A DNA stretch of 64,000 bases from Antedon mediterranea (lineage: Eukaryota > Echinodermata > Crinoidea > Comatulida > Antedonidae). The stretch lies in contig NC_092672.1 in NCBI RefSeq assembly GCF_964355755.1, forward strand, positions 14,812,501 through 14,876,500, in the 5' to 3' direction. Shown in pieces: positions 35,101-61,234 of this stretch (positions are counted from its first letter, which is position 1; each line of letters starts with the position of its first letter). The notes under the pieces are model-generated. The model saw only the letters and a program-made list of their open reading frames with translations. It searched no databases and was not told the origin of the DNA. The translations under genes were made by a program, and so were the position numbers.

Positions 35101-36236
35101 AAATTAATTATTTCAACATAATATGGCATATTTCTTAATTATACTATTTCTTATGCAACTTGGTGTTAAGCTTTGATTAGTTTCTTTTAACTAAATCTTA
35201 TCACTTTTTGTCAATGTTATGTTTGTGTTGTTTTTGTTGGCAATAAAAATCAGTATAGTATACAATTTGAGGCCGTTTTAATCAGATTTTGGGTTGCCAA
35301 CTTGAAAGCATACTTATATTATTTTGCTGCGGGCTATCTCTGTTTTACAATAATTGTTTTTAATTGCTAAATCTCGATTATAATCATTAAAAGATACAAA
35401 AAATAGGATTTTACTCTGTAATTGTTTACTCTTTATTGTTAATGCATTGCTTGATGGCCATGAATAGAACAATTCAATCTCTGTTATCAAGCTTCAATTC
35501 CACCAGGTTCTTCTGTATGCAATAAAAAAAACTTGATTTTATTTTTTCAGAGTGCACTGCAGTTGGTAGTTTGCTTACCATTTCAGTTTAAATAATTATA
35601 TTGATTCCTTATATAGTTCTAGCAATACCCTTTAAAATTCGGGGAAAAACCATGACAACAAAATACCCAAAATGTGAATAACACTATATGTCACTTGACC
35701 CTTACTTTAGACAACTTCTCTAAGATTGCGGAATTAATCTCTTCGAAATAAAAATAAATTGATCACATAAAGTAATTAATTTCTCTGAAATAGCAGAGAC
35801 AGAAAAAATGAATATAATACGAATTACATTGTTCTTTTAACAGAGGAAGAAGAGTGAAGAAGAGAACATGATTGCAGTTCTACGTACTTCAAGTTTATTC
35901 AATAACTCCAGGAGTCTTGGTGATAGTAAACACAAAGGATATAATGGTTTAGGTGGACATCATACAGTATTCACTTCTGTATCCTTTTATGTAGTGTTTA
36001 GAGCTTCAATATTTACTTCTGCATTGTTTTATCTTACACTGGCCTTAGATTTTAATATATTTTTCTCACAAATGGAAAATATAAATTATGTATATATATT
36101 CAGTTGAAGCTAATAACATCTCCTTAACTAAAATTACAAGAAAAAAAAATCTCAACAGAATTTGTCAAGACCATCTAAAAGGGTGAAAACTGGCAAAGAA
36201 CCTCCTTTACCAACATTACACAAGTTCATGTCCTGA
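26196..36236 (+). CDS. TRAIP: TRAIP-like RING-type E3 ubiquitin ligase, 10 coding exons, 431 residues
   Basis: TRAIP (TRAF-interacting protein, RNF206) is a replisome-associated nuclear E3 ligase that ubiquitinates the CMG helicase at converging forks and crosslinks. Exons: 26196-26293, 26461-26596, 26711-26878, 28700-28794, 29710-29823, 32553-32640, 33600-33778, 33897-34101, 35844-35978, 36159-36236. All junctions are GT-AG and the phases join without a stop. The start aligns with the human start, and a poly-T/AG acceptor lies 11 bp before it. The RING is complete: C7, C10, C25, H27, H30, C33, C44, C47. A coiled coil fills residues 79 to about 290, with the conserved YCVSLK block near 200. 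SPAPF opens the tail, and GYNGLGG (near 396) matches the conserved FDGLGG block. The end, TLHKFMS, matches the C-terminal PCNA-binding position but lacks its usual glutamine. Human TRAIP is 469 residues, so the middle is somewhat shorter here. Confidence 0.93.
26893..27230 (+). mobile_element. SINE with a 5S rRNA-derived head, in TRAIP intron 3
   Basis: Bases 26893-27013 are an imperfect copy of 5S rRNA. ACGGCCATAC, ACCGGTTCTCGTC, GATCACCGAAGTTAAGCAAC, CTGGATGGGAGACC and GGGTGCTGTA are all in the right order, so the internal promoter (A box and C box) is largely kept. A tRNA-like piece follows (TGGTGTAATGGT, then GGGTTCGAGGT), then a core like CCTTAGGCAAGATGCTTTAC, and an A-rich end near 27230. 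The order fits a composite SINE and not a functional 5S gene, because the 5S part has substitutions at conserved sites and no terminator directly after it. Confidence 0.75.
27245..27465 (+). pseudogene. LINE ORF2 fragment in TRAIP intron 3
   Basis: Frame-shifted plus-strand pieces read LGVYYKS, then HSHLDYVCSKAIKLLGFVSR, then LNLYKALIWPL. These are the thumb-region blocks of LINE polymerases (LGV..., H......KA...LGF..R, LY..L..P). Confidence 0.6.
27470..28393. mobile_element. TIR transposon, probably PIF/Harbinger remnant, in TRAIP intron 3
   Basis: Perfect 27-bp inverted ends that begin GTTCATATCGAACTTAGGGC and continue with GAGATAA. The GTTCATATCGAAC/GTTCGATATGAAC tips are exact. A plus-strand reading at about 27790-27965 gives an Asp/Glu start, a Leu-rich helix, then (after an in-frame stop) an Arg-rich RRRLRYLRY..REL stretch, which resembles the N-terminus of animal Harbinger transposases. 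No DDE region is present. A target duplication could not be settled. Confidence 0.65.
28394..28699. other. TRAIP intron 3, no further feature seen
   Basis: Ordinary AT-rich intron sequence that ends in the TTTGTTTCAG acceptor of exon 4. Confidence 0.5.
29320..29475 (+). mobile_element. LINE 3' tail in TRAIP intron 4
   Basis: Ends with GTGGCGGTTTCATCGCTGTT, a TCAACTAAATA motif and an A/T-rich TAAA tail. The same phrase (GTGGCGATTTTCATCGCTGT, TCAACTGAATAAA) closes the LINE at 37689-37935, so both are 3' ends of one LINE family. Confidence 0.6.
30036..30641. repeat. 27-bp minisatellite, about 22 copies, in TRAIP intron 5
   Basis: Tandem array built on TACAGTATGTCTTGTATGTA followed by CTGTATT, with two shortened copies at about 30406 and 30481 where the TTTACAG part is missing. 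Each unit holds an inverted pair, TACAGTA and TACTGTA, so single strands can fold. The period is a multiple of three and gives the spurious peptide MSCMYCIYS in repeat. Confidence 0.95.
30895..31145 (+). repeat. Dispersed repeat, left part (split by a Helitron-like insertion)
   Basis: Homologous to 51405-51660 in a TNK2 intron: TTACCTCCGC, TAATCGATCGC, GGATTACTCAAAAAG and CCCAATTCTGGACCA are shared. The right part of the same repeat resumes at 32182-32440. Confidence 0.75.
31146..32181 (+). mobile_element. Helitron-like insertion in TRAIP intron 5
   Basis: The right end shows ATTCGTCA/TGACGAAT hairpin arms, a short spacer and CTAG at 32178-32181, the same layout as at 22653. The interior is related to 13440-14010. 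The repeat copy at 51405-51945 serves as an approximate empty site, because its homology to the TRAIP copy stops near 31145 and resumes exactly after CTAG. A tRNA-like block (TGGTTCGGTGGTC ... GATCGAGTCTC) lies at about 31780-31840. Confidence 0.6.
32182..32440 (+). repeat. Dispersed repeat, right part
   Basis: Continues the repeat at 30895-31145. It shares AACATAATTTG, AACTCGCATA, CATGSYTGTAGTGAAATTA and AATCACACACAGCATT with 51750-51945. Confidence 0.75.
32641..33599. other. TRAIP intron 6, no feature supported
   Basis: AT-rich intron with no recognisable mobile element. Confidence 0.5.
34338..34500. repeat. Diverged 80-bp direct duplication in TRAIP intron 8
   Basis: CTCGAGTACGATGATATTGACTG at about 34340 recurs 80 bp later as CTCGAGTATGGTGATATTGACTG, each followed by GTAATTTTCGYGT. 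Confidence 0.7.
34765..35265 (+). mobile_element. LINE 3' portion in TRAIP intron 8
   Basis: Plus-strand pieces read LFYKLKILDIYKLNEFYVLKF, then YHNRIPHSITDYL and NSYNTRLNK, ending near VPPYHI and a stop at 35036-35038. The PL..KL.IL.IY.L block followed by a SYNTR motif is a common C-terminal signature of LINE polymerases. An AT-rich tail with GGCAATAAAAATC follows to about 35255. Confidence 0.65.
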
Positions 36237-36487
36237 TATATAATGTAGTCATATCAATCCTGATGTAGTTACAGCTGTCGATCCAGTTTATATAGAAACA
36301 GAAACAACATTTACACTTGCTTCTAATGTGATGATGTCTGAGAATCTGCCATTCTATATATAAGCAGAAACTCAATAGTATATTGATGGCACAAAAAAGA
36401 ATCCTATGTATAGTATATAGTTTTTCAGTGCCATTATATTTATATTGTATTTAAACCATGTTTTATATTTTAATACTGTAGCTTGGA

Positions 36488-36493
36488 AATAAA
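36488..36493 (+). terminator. AATAAA poly(A) signal, probable TRAIP 3' end
   Basis: First AATAAA downstream of the TRAIP stop codon (250 bp after it), just before LINE sequence begins at about 36535. It gives a 3' untranslated region of roughly 275 bases. Confidence 0.5.
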
Positions 36494-36534
36494 TTTTTAA
36501 AAGGTCAGTCTTTTGAAGTGGTTTTATCTTATTA

Positions 36535-36715
36535 TTTTTTTTATTTGACTGGCAGCAGAGGAAACCTCTAAATGGCATCCTGTTCTCAATTGTTGGCACC
36601 TTGCTTTTTAATTTATATATTAATTACCTTACATCTGTTTTAAAGTTTTCACAATCGCTTAAGTTGTTCATCTCCTCTTCAGATGGGCTGATACAGTACA
36701 GAGAGTTTCTAATTA
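36535..36715 (+). pseudogene. LINE reverse-transcriptase fragment, 5' part of a split copy
   Basis: The plus-strand frame through 36572-36700 reads PLNGILFSIVGTLLFNLYIN, then LTSVLKFSQSLKLFISS, a degenerate form of the VPQGSILGPLLF.IYINDL ... LFADD blocks of LINE polymerases. The active-site aspartates are lost. The copy is interrupted by the Harbinger element and resumes at 37689. Confidence 0.65.
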
Positions 36716-37685
36716 GGGCCTGTTCAGACTACGGAGTTATGCTTTCGTGTTGTACGCGGCGTACACGTCCATAGGTCTGAACCAGGAAAAGATTAGTGGA
36801 AGCCACCTCGTACGACACTGATATTTCGTACGCTACGAAAGCTCAAGGTATGAGTTTAGTGGACGTCGCTTACAATACGAAAGTCACGCATCGATGAATA
36901 TGACCTAGGTTAGATATCTAGCCAATCAAATTACAATATTCGCCACATCACATCGTGACATGTGCTCCTCATCGTATAGTCAAGCTGATCCATTTGTTGT
37001 GATCGGTGAACGTGCGAAAAAATCATACCTTTTGTTGTTACACTATACAGTATTATTAATATTATTATATTAATTAATTTTAAATGTCATCGAAGCGTGC
37101 GCATTGGCGAGAAACCGAAGTAAAATACCTTATTTCATTGTGGGGAAGCCCTGAAAGTGAAAAACTGGCCTAAAAGCACCGACAACAAGATGTCTGTGTT
37201 CAACGAGATGGCGGACACGTTAGCAGATGGGCCATCCTCATAAAGAAGGATTTAATATCCAAACGAAATTTAAGGGGTCATATAAAGCGGCGAAAGACCG
37301 AGTAAATAAATCTGGAGCCGGTGCAAGTACGGGATTTGAACATTTTTCTGCCATAAATGATATTTTAGGTCATAGACCAAATATAAACCCAAACCCCAAA
37401 ACGATCGGCTGGTTGGTATGCCTGACAACCAGTCGATAATGCCGAGCCCAAGTGTTCGGTCTAGGGCTGTAACTCCTAAACCAACCACTACTACTTTTAA
37501 TAACAACGAAGGTAGGTACGTCTATGCGTGTGTTAGAGTTTGGTTAATCGCCAGCGAGTGACATCATATCCGTTTGTAACGCAACTTCGTTGCAATGAAT
37601 CTGAACACTTTGCTCTTACGACGCTCATTAAAATATGACCTTGGCTGTGATACGAAAGCATAACTCCGTAGGTCTGAACATACCC
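36716..37685. mobile_element. PIF/Harbinger transposon (970 bp), TTA target duplication
   Basis: Inverted ends GGGCCTGTTCAGACTACGGA and GGGTATGTTCAGACCTACGG (read from the right), both continuing with GTTATGCTTTCGT, flanked by TTA on each side (36713-36715 and 37686-37688). A 3-bp TWA duplication is the PIF/Harbinger signature. The element carries only a broken Myb/SANT-like gene and no transposase, so it is a deletion derivative. It sits inside a LINE between the convergent TRAIP and TNK2 genes. Confidence 0.88.
37084..37439 (+). pseudogene. Harbinger Myb/SANT-like DNA-binding protein, frameshifted
   Basis: Harbinger elements usually encode a DDE transposase and a Myb-like partner that binds the ends and helps bring the transposase to the nucleus. 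Here an ATG at 37084 opens MSSKRAHWRETEVKYLISLW, the first helix of a trihelix/Myb-like domain. The frame breaks near 37170. A +1 frame keeps KMSVFNEMADTLADG, and the third frame gives TKFKGSYKAAKDRVNKSGAG followed by FEHFSAINDILGHRP, the conserved end of this domain. At least two frameshifts make it a pseudogene. Confidence 0.75.
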
Positions 37686-37688
37686 TTA

Positions 37689-37935
37689 GTAAATGTAAGA
37701 TTTTTGTTTCTAAGGCAAATATAGATTTATGAACAATGGTTGAACTTGTTTTGACATTGATTTATTTTATAGCTTTAATGTATTTCAGAGTCAAATTTGT
37801 AAGTCTCTGTAATGTTGGTTTATGTTTTTGTGTCAAATGTGAATATATTTATTATTTTACAATGTTTAGATTCAACCTGTTAGTGGCGATTTTCATCGCT
37901 GTGGTGGTCAACTGAATAAAATAAATGTAATTATT
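37689..37935 (+). mobile_element. LINE 3' end, continuation after the Harbinger insertion
   Basis: AT-rich LINE 3' untranslated sequence that ends GTGGCGATTTTCATCGCTGT, then TCAACTGAATAAAATAAAT. It shares its end with 29320-29475. Confidence 0.6.
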
Positions 37936-39490
37936 GAAATTTGCCGTTAAACCTTTTATTCCAGCCCAATGAAATTACATATCAAATTGACATTGCAGCA
38001 GCATGCAAAAATAACTACTTAAAGTAATAATCATTCATTGCAATCTGTTATTAATACCAGAATATTACATAATATTCTGTAATTCATAATCTTGTATACC
38101 AATTAATATAATAGATATTTTACATTATAAACAATACTCTCACAAATTAAGTTTAAAAAAAATATATTGTGCACTGAGTCTAGAAATCTAAAATAGATGT
38201 ATGTTATATATAGATTTAACTTATGCTACTCAGTGGAACCTATTTTTGTTTTATAATTAACAGTGCCGTGAGATCATTCCCTTACATTGCTTGCATCCAT
38301 TGTGAAAAGCTTCCTCACACTTATGTAAAGACAACCAATACAAACACCCATTAACATTTTAGGTGTAATAAAAATATCTGTTTATATAAAACTATACTTC
38401 TATACCTGCAATTGTTGACGTTTGTAAAAATAATGAATTTATTATTTTAAAAACAAACTACTGTAGGTCATTCCTTGTCTTAAATGTACGTTCTATGGTT
38501 AATTATGTTAAGAGAGAAAAACAATTAGCGTAAAATTTATATAAACAAGCAATGAATTTCCTGAAGGGTAAATAAAGATAGTTGAATGTTCTTTCATAGA
38601 CTTAGTTTTGTAGGCCTAGCGGTTACATACAAACATCACACTCTAGCTATAGGCCTAGCCTGGTGTGGTCTTGTCGCTGAATTGTCCATCTTTTTCTTAA
38701 ATAATCTTCTTAAAGAAATAACTTAATTTTCACATTTTTAACCATTTAAAGATGGACAAATTATCATAATAGGCCCAAATAGTAGTATTTTACATGTGAC
38801 CTTAAATTAGATATAACAAAACCTAAGGTGAATTGATATAACATTCATCTATATATTAAACTACTGTAATAACAATATACACATACAAAAGAATTTGGAG
38901 GTGAGAATGGTTTACTGGATGTAGGCCATGTAATGTGTAGGCCTACGAGTAATTTTTTATTTTTCTTCAAAACCTGGCTACATAACCAAATAAACAGTAG
39001 ATGCATGCATAATGCAACAATAAATGGAGCTTGTCTAACGTAAACACAGTATCAAATTTCAATAATAAGACCAGAAAGCATTCAACTAAGTATTGTCAGT
39101 TTCATAATCTAACAATTTTACAGTCAATGAGACAGGTTTGAGTAATGATGTACAGTATAATTTAATGCCACTATTTTATAGCAATTAGAAAGATATGGTT
39201 CAACAAATGAGACTAAATAAGACTGAAGTCTAGACTAATAAGGAAGAGTTGTTTTTGTGTTTGATTTAAACAAAAAATTGCCTTAAATTATATTGAATAA
39301 AACATAAATAATAAAATAAAAACTAAAACAAATACCATAAAAGTATAGTGTATAAGAAACATAACTATTTGAATAAATACCTAAAATTATTTACATATCA
39401 CAACATACAGACTGGACAGAGAAACATAATGTAATATATTGTTATTTTACAGAAAAACTAACATCATCTTTATCACGACAGTATTTCGCA
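37936..39490. other. Region downstream of TNK2, candidate 3' UTR
   Basis: AT-rich. On the minus strand AATAAA signals occur near 38957-38962, 38437-38442 and 37955-37960. Which one ends the TNK2 transcript cannot be told from sequence. Confidence 0.4.
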
Positions 39491-55233
<15,743 letters not shown>

Positions 55234-55240
55234 TTTTATT

Positions 55241-55850
55241 CTATGGAATAAAAAATAACACATCATCTAACAACTTCAACAAAACAGGGACATATCCAGG
55301 ATTTTTTAATAGGGGGGACCCAGACACATATATTAAGTTTTTAATGGAAATTTTAAAAAAATTGATCCAATAGAATGATAGAAGCAAGTTTTAAGTAAAT
55401 TATTCCTTATTTTTATAAAAATTGCTGTACTTCAATACGTAAATGTGGCATGTGTCAGTTTTTTTTTACAAAGCAAAATATGTAACCAAATCAATCCAAT
55501 CTCTGCGAAATTGAGACAGATTTTGATTGTTACAAGTACAGGCCAAAACTGTTCCCATCAGATGAAATTTAGTAAATGGTTGAGACATGTATGCATGGTA
55601 CTGGGTAAAAAGACAAACATGCTTCTAAGAAAATAGAAACTTTTGAATATTGTTTAAATTGCTTCCATGATGATGGCCTACATTGATGTCAGAAAAGTAA
55701 AATTTAAAAAATAGGCAGGCTATGAATAATAATTAATCAGGGAAAGAAAGCACCAAATTTAACCTGGTTAAAGTTGATATTGGTTGTTTGTGCAGAATGC
55801 CAGCTCAATTTTCTCTCAAAACAAATCATTATTGACCTTAACTACATTAA
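55241..55850. other. Upstream of the TNK2 start, no promoter recognised
   Basis: The acceptor TTCCATAG lies just before the ATG-bearing exon (minus strand), so the promoter and first untranslated exon are further upstream and were not located. Confidence 0.4.
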
Positions 55851-56251
55851 CAGACCTGCCAACTCACATGATGATGTTGGGTGTCACCCGATTTTAAGGC
55901 CAATCTTCAGTTCACCAGAGTTTTCTGATTTTATCATAATTTTCCCTTATACTAGTGGTTTCACAAATTTAATACAAAATAATCCGATTTATGAAAACAT
56001 TTGTTATTGTGTAATGTATTCATATTTTGCTAACTTCGCGACAAAATGAACAAGCCATTTTCAAATTGAAGCTCGCCATCAACAGTCTATCCAACAGATA
56101 GAGGCCAGATATTAGTTGGTTTGTCTTGTGTTTTTTTAGTATTTTCCATCGTTATTCATGAAATCTCCATTTTTTGTGTTAAATCTCCAAAATTTGTTGA
56201 CAACTTCTAAAAATTTGTCAGATTTTTATAACCCAGGGGTTGGCAGGTCTG
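55851..56251. mobile_element. hAT-like MITE, 401 bp
   Basis: Inverted ends CAGACCTGCCAACTC and CAGACCTGCCAACCC (read from the right). The flanks CATTAA and CATCAA look like a partly decayed target duplication. The CAG start and short ends suit hAT. The interior is AT-rich and non-coding. Confidence 0.65.
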
Positions 56252-56814
56252 CATCAATGGACACAATGGATGGAACCATACTAGTGTATAATGGATAGGT
56301 CTAGAAGTAAGATTCAGAAATAAAAGCATTAATCACCATGAAAGGTAGATTGTCTCATTGCATCAAGGATTTGGCGTACTGGCCGGCCGTCATTGTGTTA
56401 TTAAGACCTGCCAGCACAGTAAACAAAATAAATGCATGAACACTTTTCCCAGATTTTATGCTTTTGCTAAAATGTTTATTGATAATCCTAAGTTTTTGTC
56501 TTGTAGTAATTAGTCAATACAGTTTATTTTATGCTAATTTAAAAAAAAAAATTAAAAATTTGCCAGTTTTGCAAAAGCAGATTTTACATTAACGTGAGCG
56601 TAGTATATCACACGTAGAGACAACGTTAAGAAAATGAACGAAAATGCACCCATGAATATTAAGTAAAAAAGGTCAGGTCATTGGAGAGAGAGGTACAGTA
56701 GATACACAATTGATATCTTTAAATTGTGTATTTTTTTAACAAATTTATGTCAGTTTTGGATATAAATTGTGTCGTAGCTGTGTCCAGATGATCTATTTTT
56801 AAGGCAGTTGGTAT

Positions 56815-57520
56815 TACTGTAGAACCAACCCGCTTTAGAGGGGTCAGATATCGAATATTGACTTATGGATTACAAATATCCCAGAAATATGCAGTGATAT
56901 TGAAGTGAGACCACCTCTCTTGGAAGAAATGATCATGTTATTCTTAATCTCGAGGCAGCAGTTTTACTTCAGGATGAATGTGATGATAATATCATGGTCA
57001 CTATAATAAAATGAGGTCCTTACTTAATGAGGTTAATTGGACAAATGACTTCTCTGAAATGAATGGTATCGATTCGTGGGAATATTTCCACTCAATTCTT
57101 ACTAGTTGTGTAGAAGCATGTGTCCTATTTAAATATAAAGAAAAAAATTATTTCCTCAATGGATGATCTCTGAGATCAGAAATCTTTAGGAAAAAAACGT
57201 AGAGCTTGAAATCTTATAAGGCAATGAACAAAAATACTTTGAATAAGGACGACTGCCATAGATCTTTCAATGAAATTATAAATAAAGTTACAAATGTAAA
57301 GAGGCAAACAAAATCAGTCTTTGAAAACAAATTAGTTTTGGTGGTAAAAACTAAGACTTTTGGATTCATATCAAAAGTAAAAATTTAGATGGATCTATGG
57401 CTCAGAGTGATTTTGACAAGGCTGAATTATTGAGCGATTTCTTATATTCCACTTTGGGAGATCAAATATTGCATTCAATATCTGTAGATAGCAAAAAAAG
57501 GTTAAATTGTTCTGTTCATG
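56815..57520 (+). pseudogene. LINE endonuclease-to-polymerase linker fragment
   Basis: Plus-strand pieces include PTRFRG near 56828, a NDHVILNL-type piece near 56930 (end of the endonuclease domain), NWTNDFSEMNGIDSWEYFHS near 57030 and a basic SLKSYKAMNK ... ENKLVLVVKTKTFGFISK linker to 57388. Frames shift and stops occur. The copy is cut by the large element at 57521 and seems to resume at 62505. Confidence 0.65.
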
Positions 57521-59583
57521 CAGGGCTGCAAATTAAGGGGTATTTGGTCGCATTTGCGACCTAATTTTTCTGTTTGCGACTAAAGAAACAGAATAGGTGC
57601 GACAAGATCGTCTGCTTGTGCGAGTTGTTTCAAATTGAAGTCAGGTGTGTTTTCCCTATTTCAAACACTGTGTTGTAATTTAATCTCTCTACTACGGAAG
57701 GCTCAGGAGTTTCCACTAGTCACCGCCGCCGCAAAGGAGTCAGGTTCATTCAAGCGTACAGTACAAAGCCCCTAAACATTTTACACTCGTTGTGATTGGA
57801 AGTTCGTCCATTTATTGCATGCTGCCTTATCCAATCACACAAAAGGACACCAAACACACAGCACAGCACAGTGCGACGCGCGGACGACACAAACCTCGTG
57901 GAAAATCACCTCCGTTTTAAAGAAGGAATATAAAAACAATTGTACCGCCGTACACAGAAGTATGCCAGCGCGGGCGCGGTAGATACAAAGGATTGTCGCC
58001 GCGCAGTCATCAGCATTTTTTAGGCAGTATAATGGTTATATCATGATTACTAAATAATGTAATTAATGATATATATAATAATATCTATTCATTATATAGA
58101 TTAAACAGCAGTATTGTTTATCAGTAGATTTAATACTTTATTCCAGATTCTGATTATCGAAAATTATATATCAGAGAAAATACCGCAACTTTTCCTACGA
58201 AGTAGCTTCGTAGATAAAACAGGCTACGTTGTTGGCTTTGTAGGTTACATTGTTTGGCTTCCTTAGTAACCTCAATAAACAACCTCACGATGTTCTTAGT
58301 AAGTAACAAGGTGTGAAAATTATTATTTACGGTAATGTGTTATTTTTGACTGGCGGAGGAGGACCAATTTGTACATTACTAAGAAATATATAATATAATA
58401 GTTTTTATTCGTAAATGTTTCATTCGTGTGTGTTTTTTTACTCTCAACGGCGAATATAAATTTCCCACAATGTAAACGTAGAGACACGATCCAACACAAT
58501 GAACTATGCCAACTAATAAAAATAATATAGCGAACGTCCAGTCGATCCAGAAACATGCAAACAAAAATATCGTAAACAATTCATTCTAAATATAGTATCA
58601 GAACGTTCAATCGGTCGCTCAAAAAGACTGCCGACAGAAGACCGTAATTAATACAGACCTAGTTTTTTGGTCACATGTCATGAAACTCGATACTCTGTTT
58701 TACCACCGCAAACCTCTCGCATGCTTTTTTTACTCGGTACGAGGGGGATGGCTACAAAACAGTGTACCTGAATTTTGCGTCACATGAAACGTAATACAGC
58801 TCTAAACTGTTTCCACGGTTCGCACGTTTTTCCCCTCCAAACTCTTGTCGGGTCTTTTGTCGTAATAATAATTTACAAAGGCCTATGTTAAATCTTAACA
58901 TGGAATATATATTTATTTTGCATATACTGTATTTTGTTGGTGTCCTAGCCAAGGTGTTGTTGTTTTTATAATTCGCTAAACCAAGGTAGGATTGAATCAT
59001 GTAGGCCGCCGAAACTCTCTCTGCGTGAACTGAGGGCCTCGGGCCCGATGTCGTCTCGTCGGCGGATGTCCTGCCAAATTAGGACAACCGATGTGTAGGG
59101 TGGCTACAAAAATTAACGTCTAGGATTTTAATTAGCCAACAATACATGTTTGTTTCCATTGTTCATGCTCCTAAAGGCGATGACATTGGTGTTTACAAAT
59201 TACTAACCCTACGATCGGCGCGTAGATATTATCATAAACAATACATACATCGTATGCATGGCAACAAACAATACTTTGGAAATTACAGGATGTTTAGCGA
59301 ACAATGACCGGGTGTCACGAAACCTAAGACCCCCTAAGACCTAAGATCACGAAAGCTAAGACCCAAGACTACAAATATTTATCTTTCGCACCTGCCTTGT
59401 ATTTTAACTCCCAACATTTATTCTGAATACCACACCTTAGAATTGGCACTTTTATGAAAAAGAATCACATAAAAAGTAACAAATACATTTTTAAATTGAT
59501 GATTTTACAAACGTTTTTCTCGCACACAAACTGTTTGCGAATTTCGCATGACTAGCCTACAGTACAGTAGCAGTAGGCCTACC

Positions 59584-59617
59584 CATGGATTAAAGAATAG
59601 AAGGATATGCATCGACG
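59584..59617. repeat. 34-bp perfect inverted repeat, left copy
   Basis: CATGGATTAAAGAATAGAAG and the next 14 bases, exactly complementary to 61201-61234. The pair lies inside the Mutator-like element and brackets a 1.6-kb interior. Confidence 0.9.
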
Positions 59618-60169
59618 GTGACATCAAACGATTTTACAACGCGCTTGCCTATACTAAAGCACTGCTGCCAATCAAACAAACACGCTCATTGTACTCCGTG
59701 TCTCTAACCGCGGCCCTCTCTAAAACGCTGCGAATCAACTGTTACATTTTTTTTAGACCAAAACGTAACCATGTAGAAATCGTATGCGCAGTCTGAATGT
59801 CCTATTGACATGTCTGCGTCGATGATTAATTGACAACAAAAATATATTGCTGAATAATTCTGTTTTAGTTTCATCACAATCGGACTACGAAAAGTTCACT
59901 TTCTTACGACTGGTAATTTTAAGTAGTTGGTAATATTAATAAAATATGCAATTTTTATATTTGAATTATCATTATTTGCCTGCCATCTTCTGTCATTAAA
60001 AATTGCGTTAATCTATAGAATATTAAATTATGCACTTGACCATGTATGTTGTTAGCGTGGCCGGTGTTCACCCATACAACAATCGTGTTTTTAATATATG
60101 GCTAAGCAGTGGTTTTTTCATAAATCTCCTTAATTATCGATGTGATTATATTTAAATTGTAGTGCCTGG

Positions 60170-60374
60170 TGATTGGCTAGTGGTTATGTCATCCACATCA
60201 CATCCAATCACCGGGTCTAATTGAATGAAAACAGCGATTCCTGATCCGGGATTGGCTGGCTATGTATAGTTGCGATTCGTTATCTAGCGGTTGTTTTGAA
60301 AAGTACACGCAGGGCAAACTTAATCACGAACAAACGAAGTACCTATTATTATTCACACAAGAAGTAAGACAACG
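60170..60374 (+). promoter_or_regulatory. Promoter-like segment with CCAAT boxes and a possible untranslated first exon
   Basis: Three CCAAT boxes (two as ATTGG at 60170-60256, one direct as ATCCAATC at about 60207) lie just upstream of a sequence that ends ACAACG/GTGAGT at 60374/60375, a strong donor. The layout looks like a TATA-less promoter followed by a short non-coding exon. It lies inside the Mutator-like element, so it may drive a lost element gene or be a captured host promoter. Confidence 0.3.
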
Positions 60375-60802
60375 GTGAGTATATAGATCATGATTAGGCC
60401 TACACGTTGTATATCTACTACACTTAAGATTAGCCTAGGCTTACCTAGGCAGTATCAATGTCGGCAAATCATATGGTTTACTAGTAAGCCTAGAAGGCCT
60501 AGGCCTAGTATACTTGCTGATTTTGTAATTTTACATGTAGGCTGAGACAACAAATAAATAGTTATTGTCTCAGATGTAGGGCTACTACAGGTCATAAAAT
60601 GCTACTTTAATGTCATAAAAACATTAGCGTAGATCAATCGCGGCAGAAACCTATACTAATTACAATTATAGCATCTACAATTCTAAGCCAATAACAATAT
60701 AGTATTGTTTTTATCTGGTATATTGATGAAGTAGGCCTACACTAGGGTCTTCACAACAACATACAATGTAATTTAATAACTGTTTTCAATAAACATTATA
60801 CT

Positions 60803-60988
60803 CAGTGGCGTGAGGCAGAGGCCTGAAGCCACTTGTTTAGGAACCTAAGTGGCCCTCCAAGTTTCAAAGATTGAGGCCTCGGACGTTTTTAGCATTTTCG
60901 ACATATTTTATGCCTGTTCCTCTGGGCACTGCTCATGGGCCCCAAGCTTCGGTTTAGCCAGTGAGTGCACATAGCCGTTACGCCACTG
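60803..60988. mobile_element. hAT MITE, 186 bp, perfect 8-bp target duplication
   Basis: Ends CAGTGGCGTGA and CAGTGGCGTAA (read from the right), flanked by an exact ATTATACT on each side (60795-60802 and 60989-60996). This is a textbook hAT signature. It is nested in the Mutator-like element. Confidence 0.9.
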
Positions 60989-61200
60989 ATTATACTGTTC
61001 AAATATGTATGAATACATACAGTGCAACAAAGAACGCGCGAAAGAAGGTAGTCAACAACAAGGTTAAATGTCGTTGCACATGTGCAGTAAACAATATATT
61101 AGGCATGCGACCGTTTCGTTGTTACCATGCGGTTAATTAAACTGTAACATTGTGGGCGGTCCGCGGTCTGTCGGTGAGAGTCAAGGAACCCTTGATCTCA

Positions 61201-61234
61201 CGTCGATGCATATCCTTCTATTCTTTAATCCATG
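61201..61234. repeat. 34-bp perfect inverted repeat, right copy
   Basis: Exact reverse complement of 59584-59617. Confidence 0.9.

Noticed and set aside
58323-58579. Small membrane protein on the minus strand
   Set aside because: Hydrophobic residues follow from T-rich DNA. Two overlapping frames look equally plausible, and the region is inside a DNA transposon.
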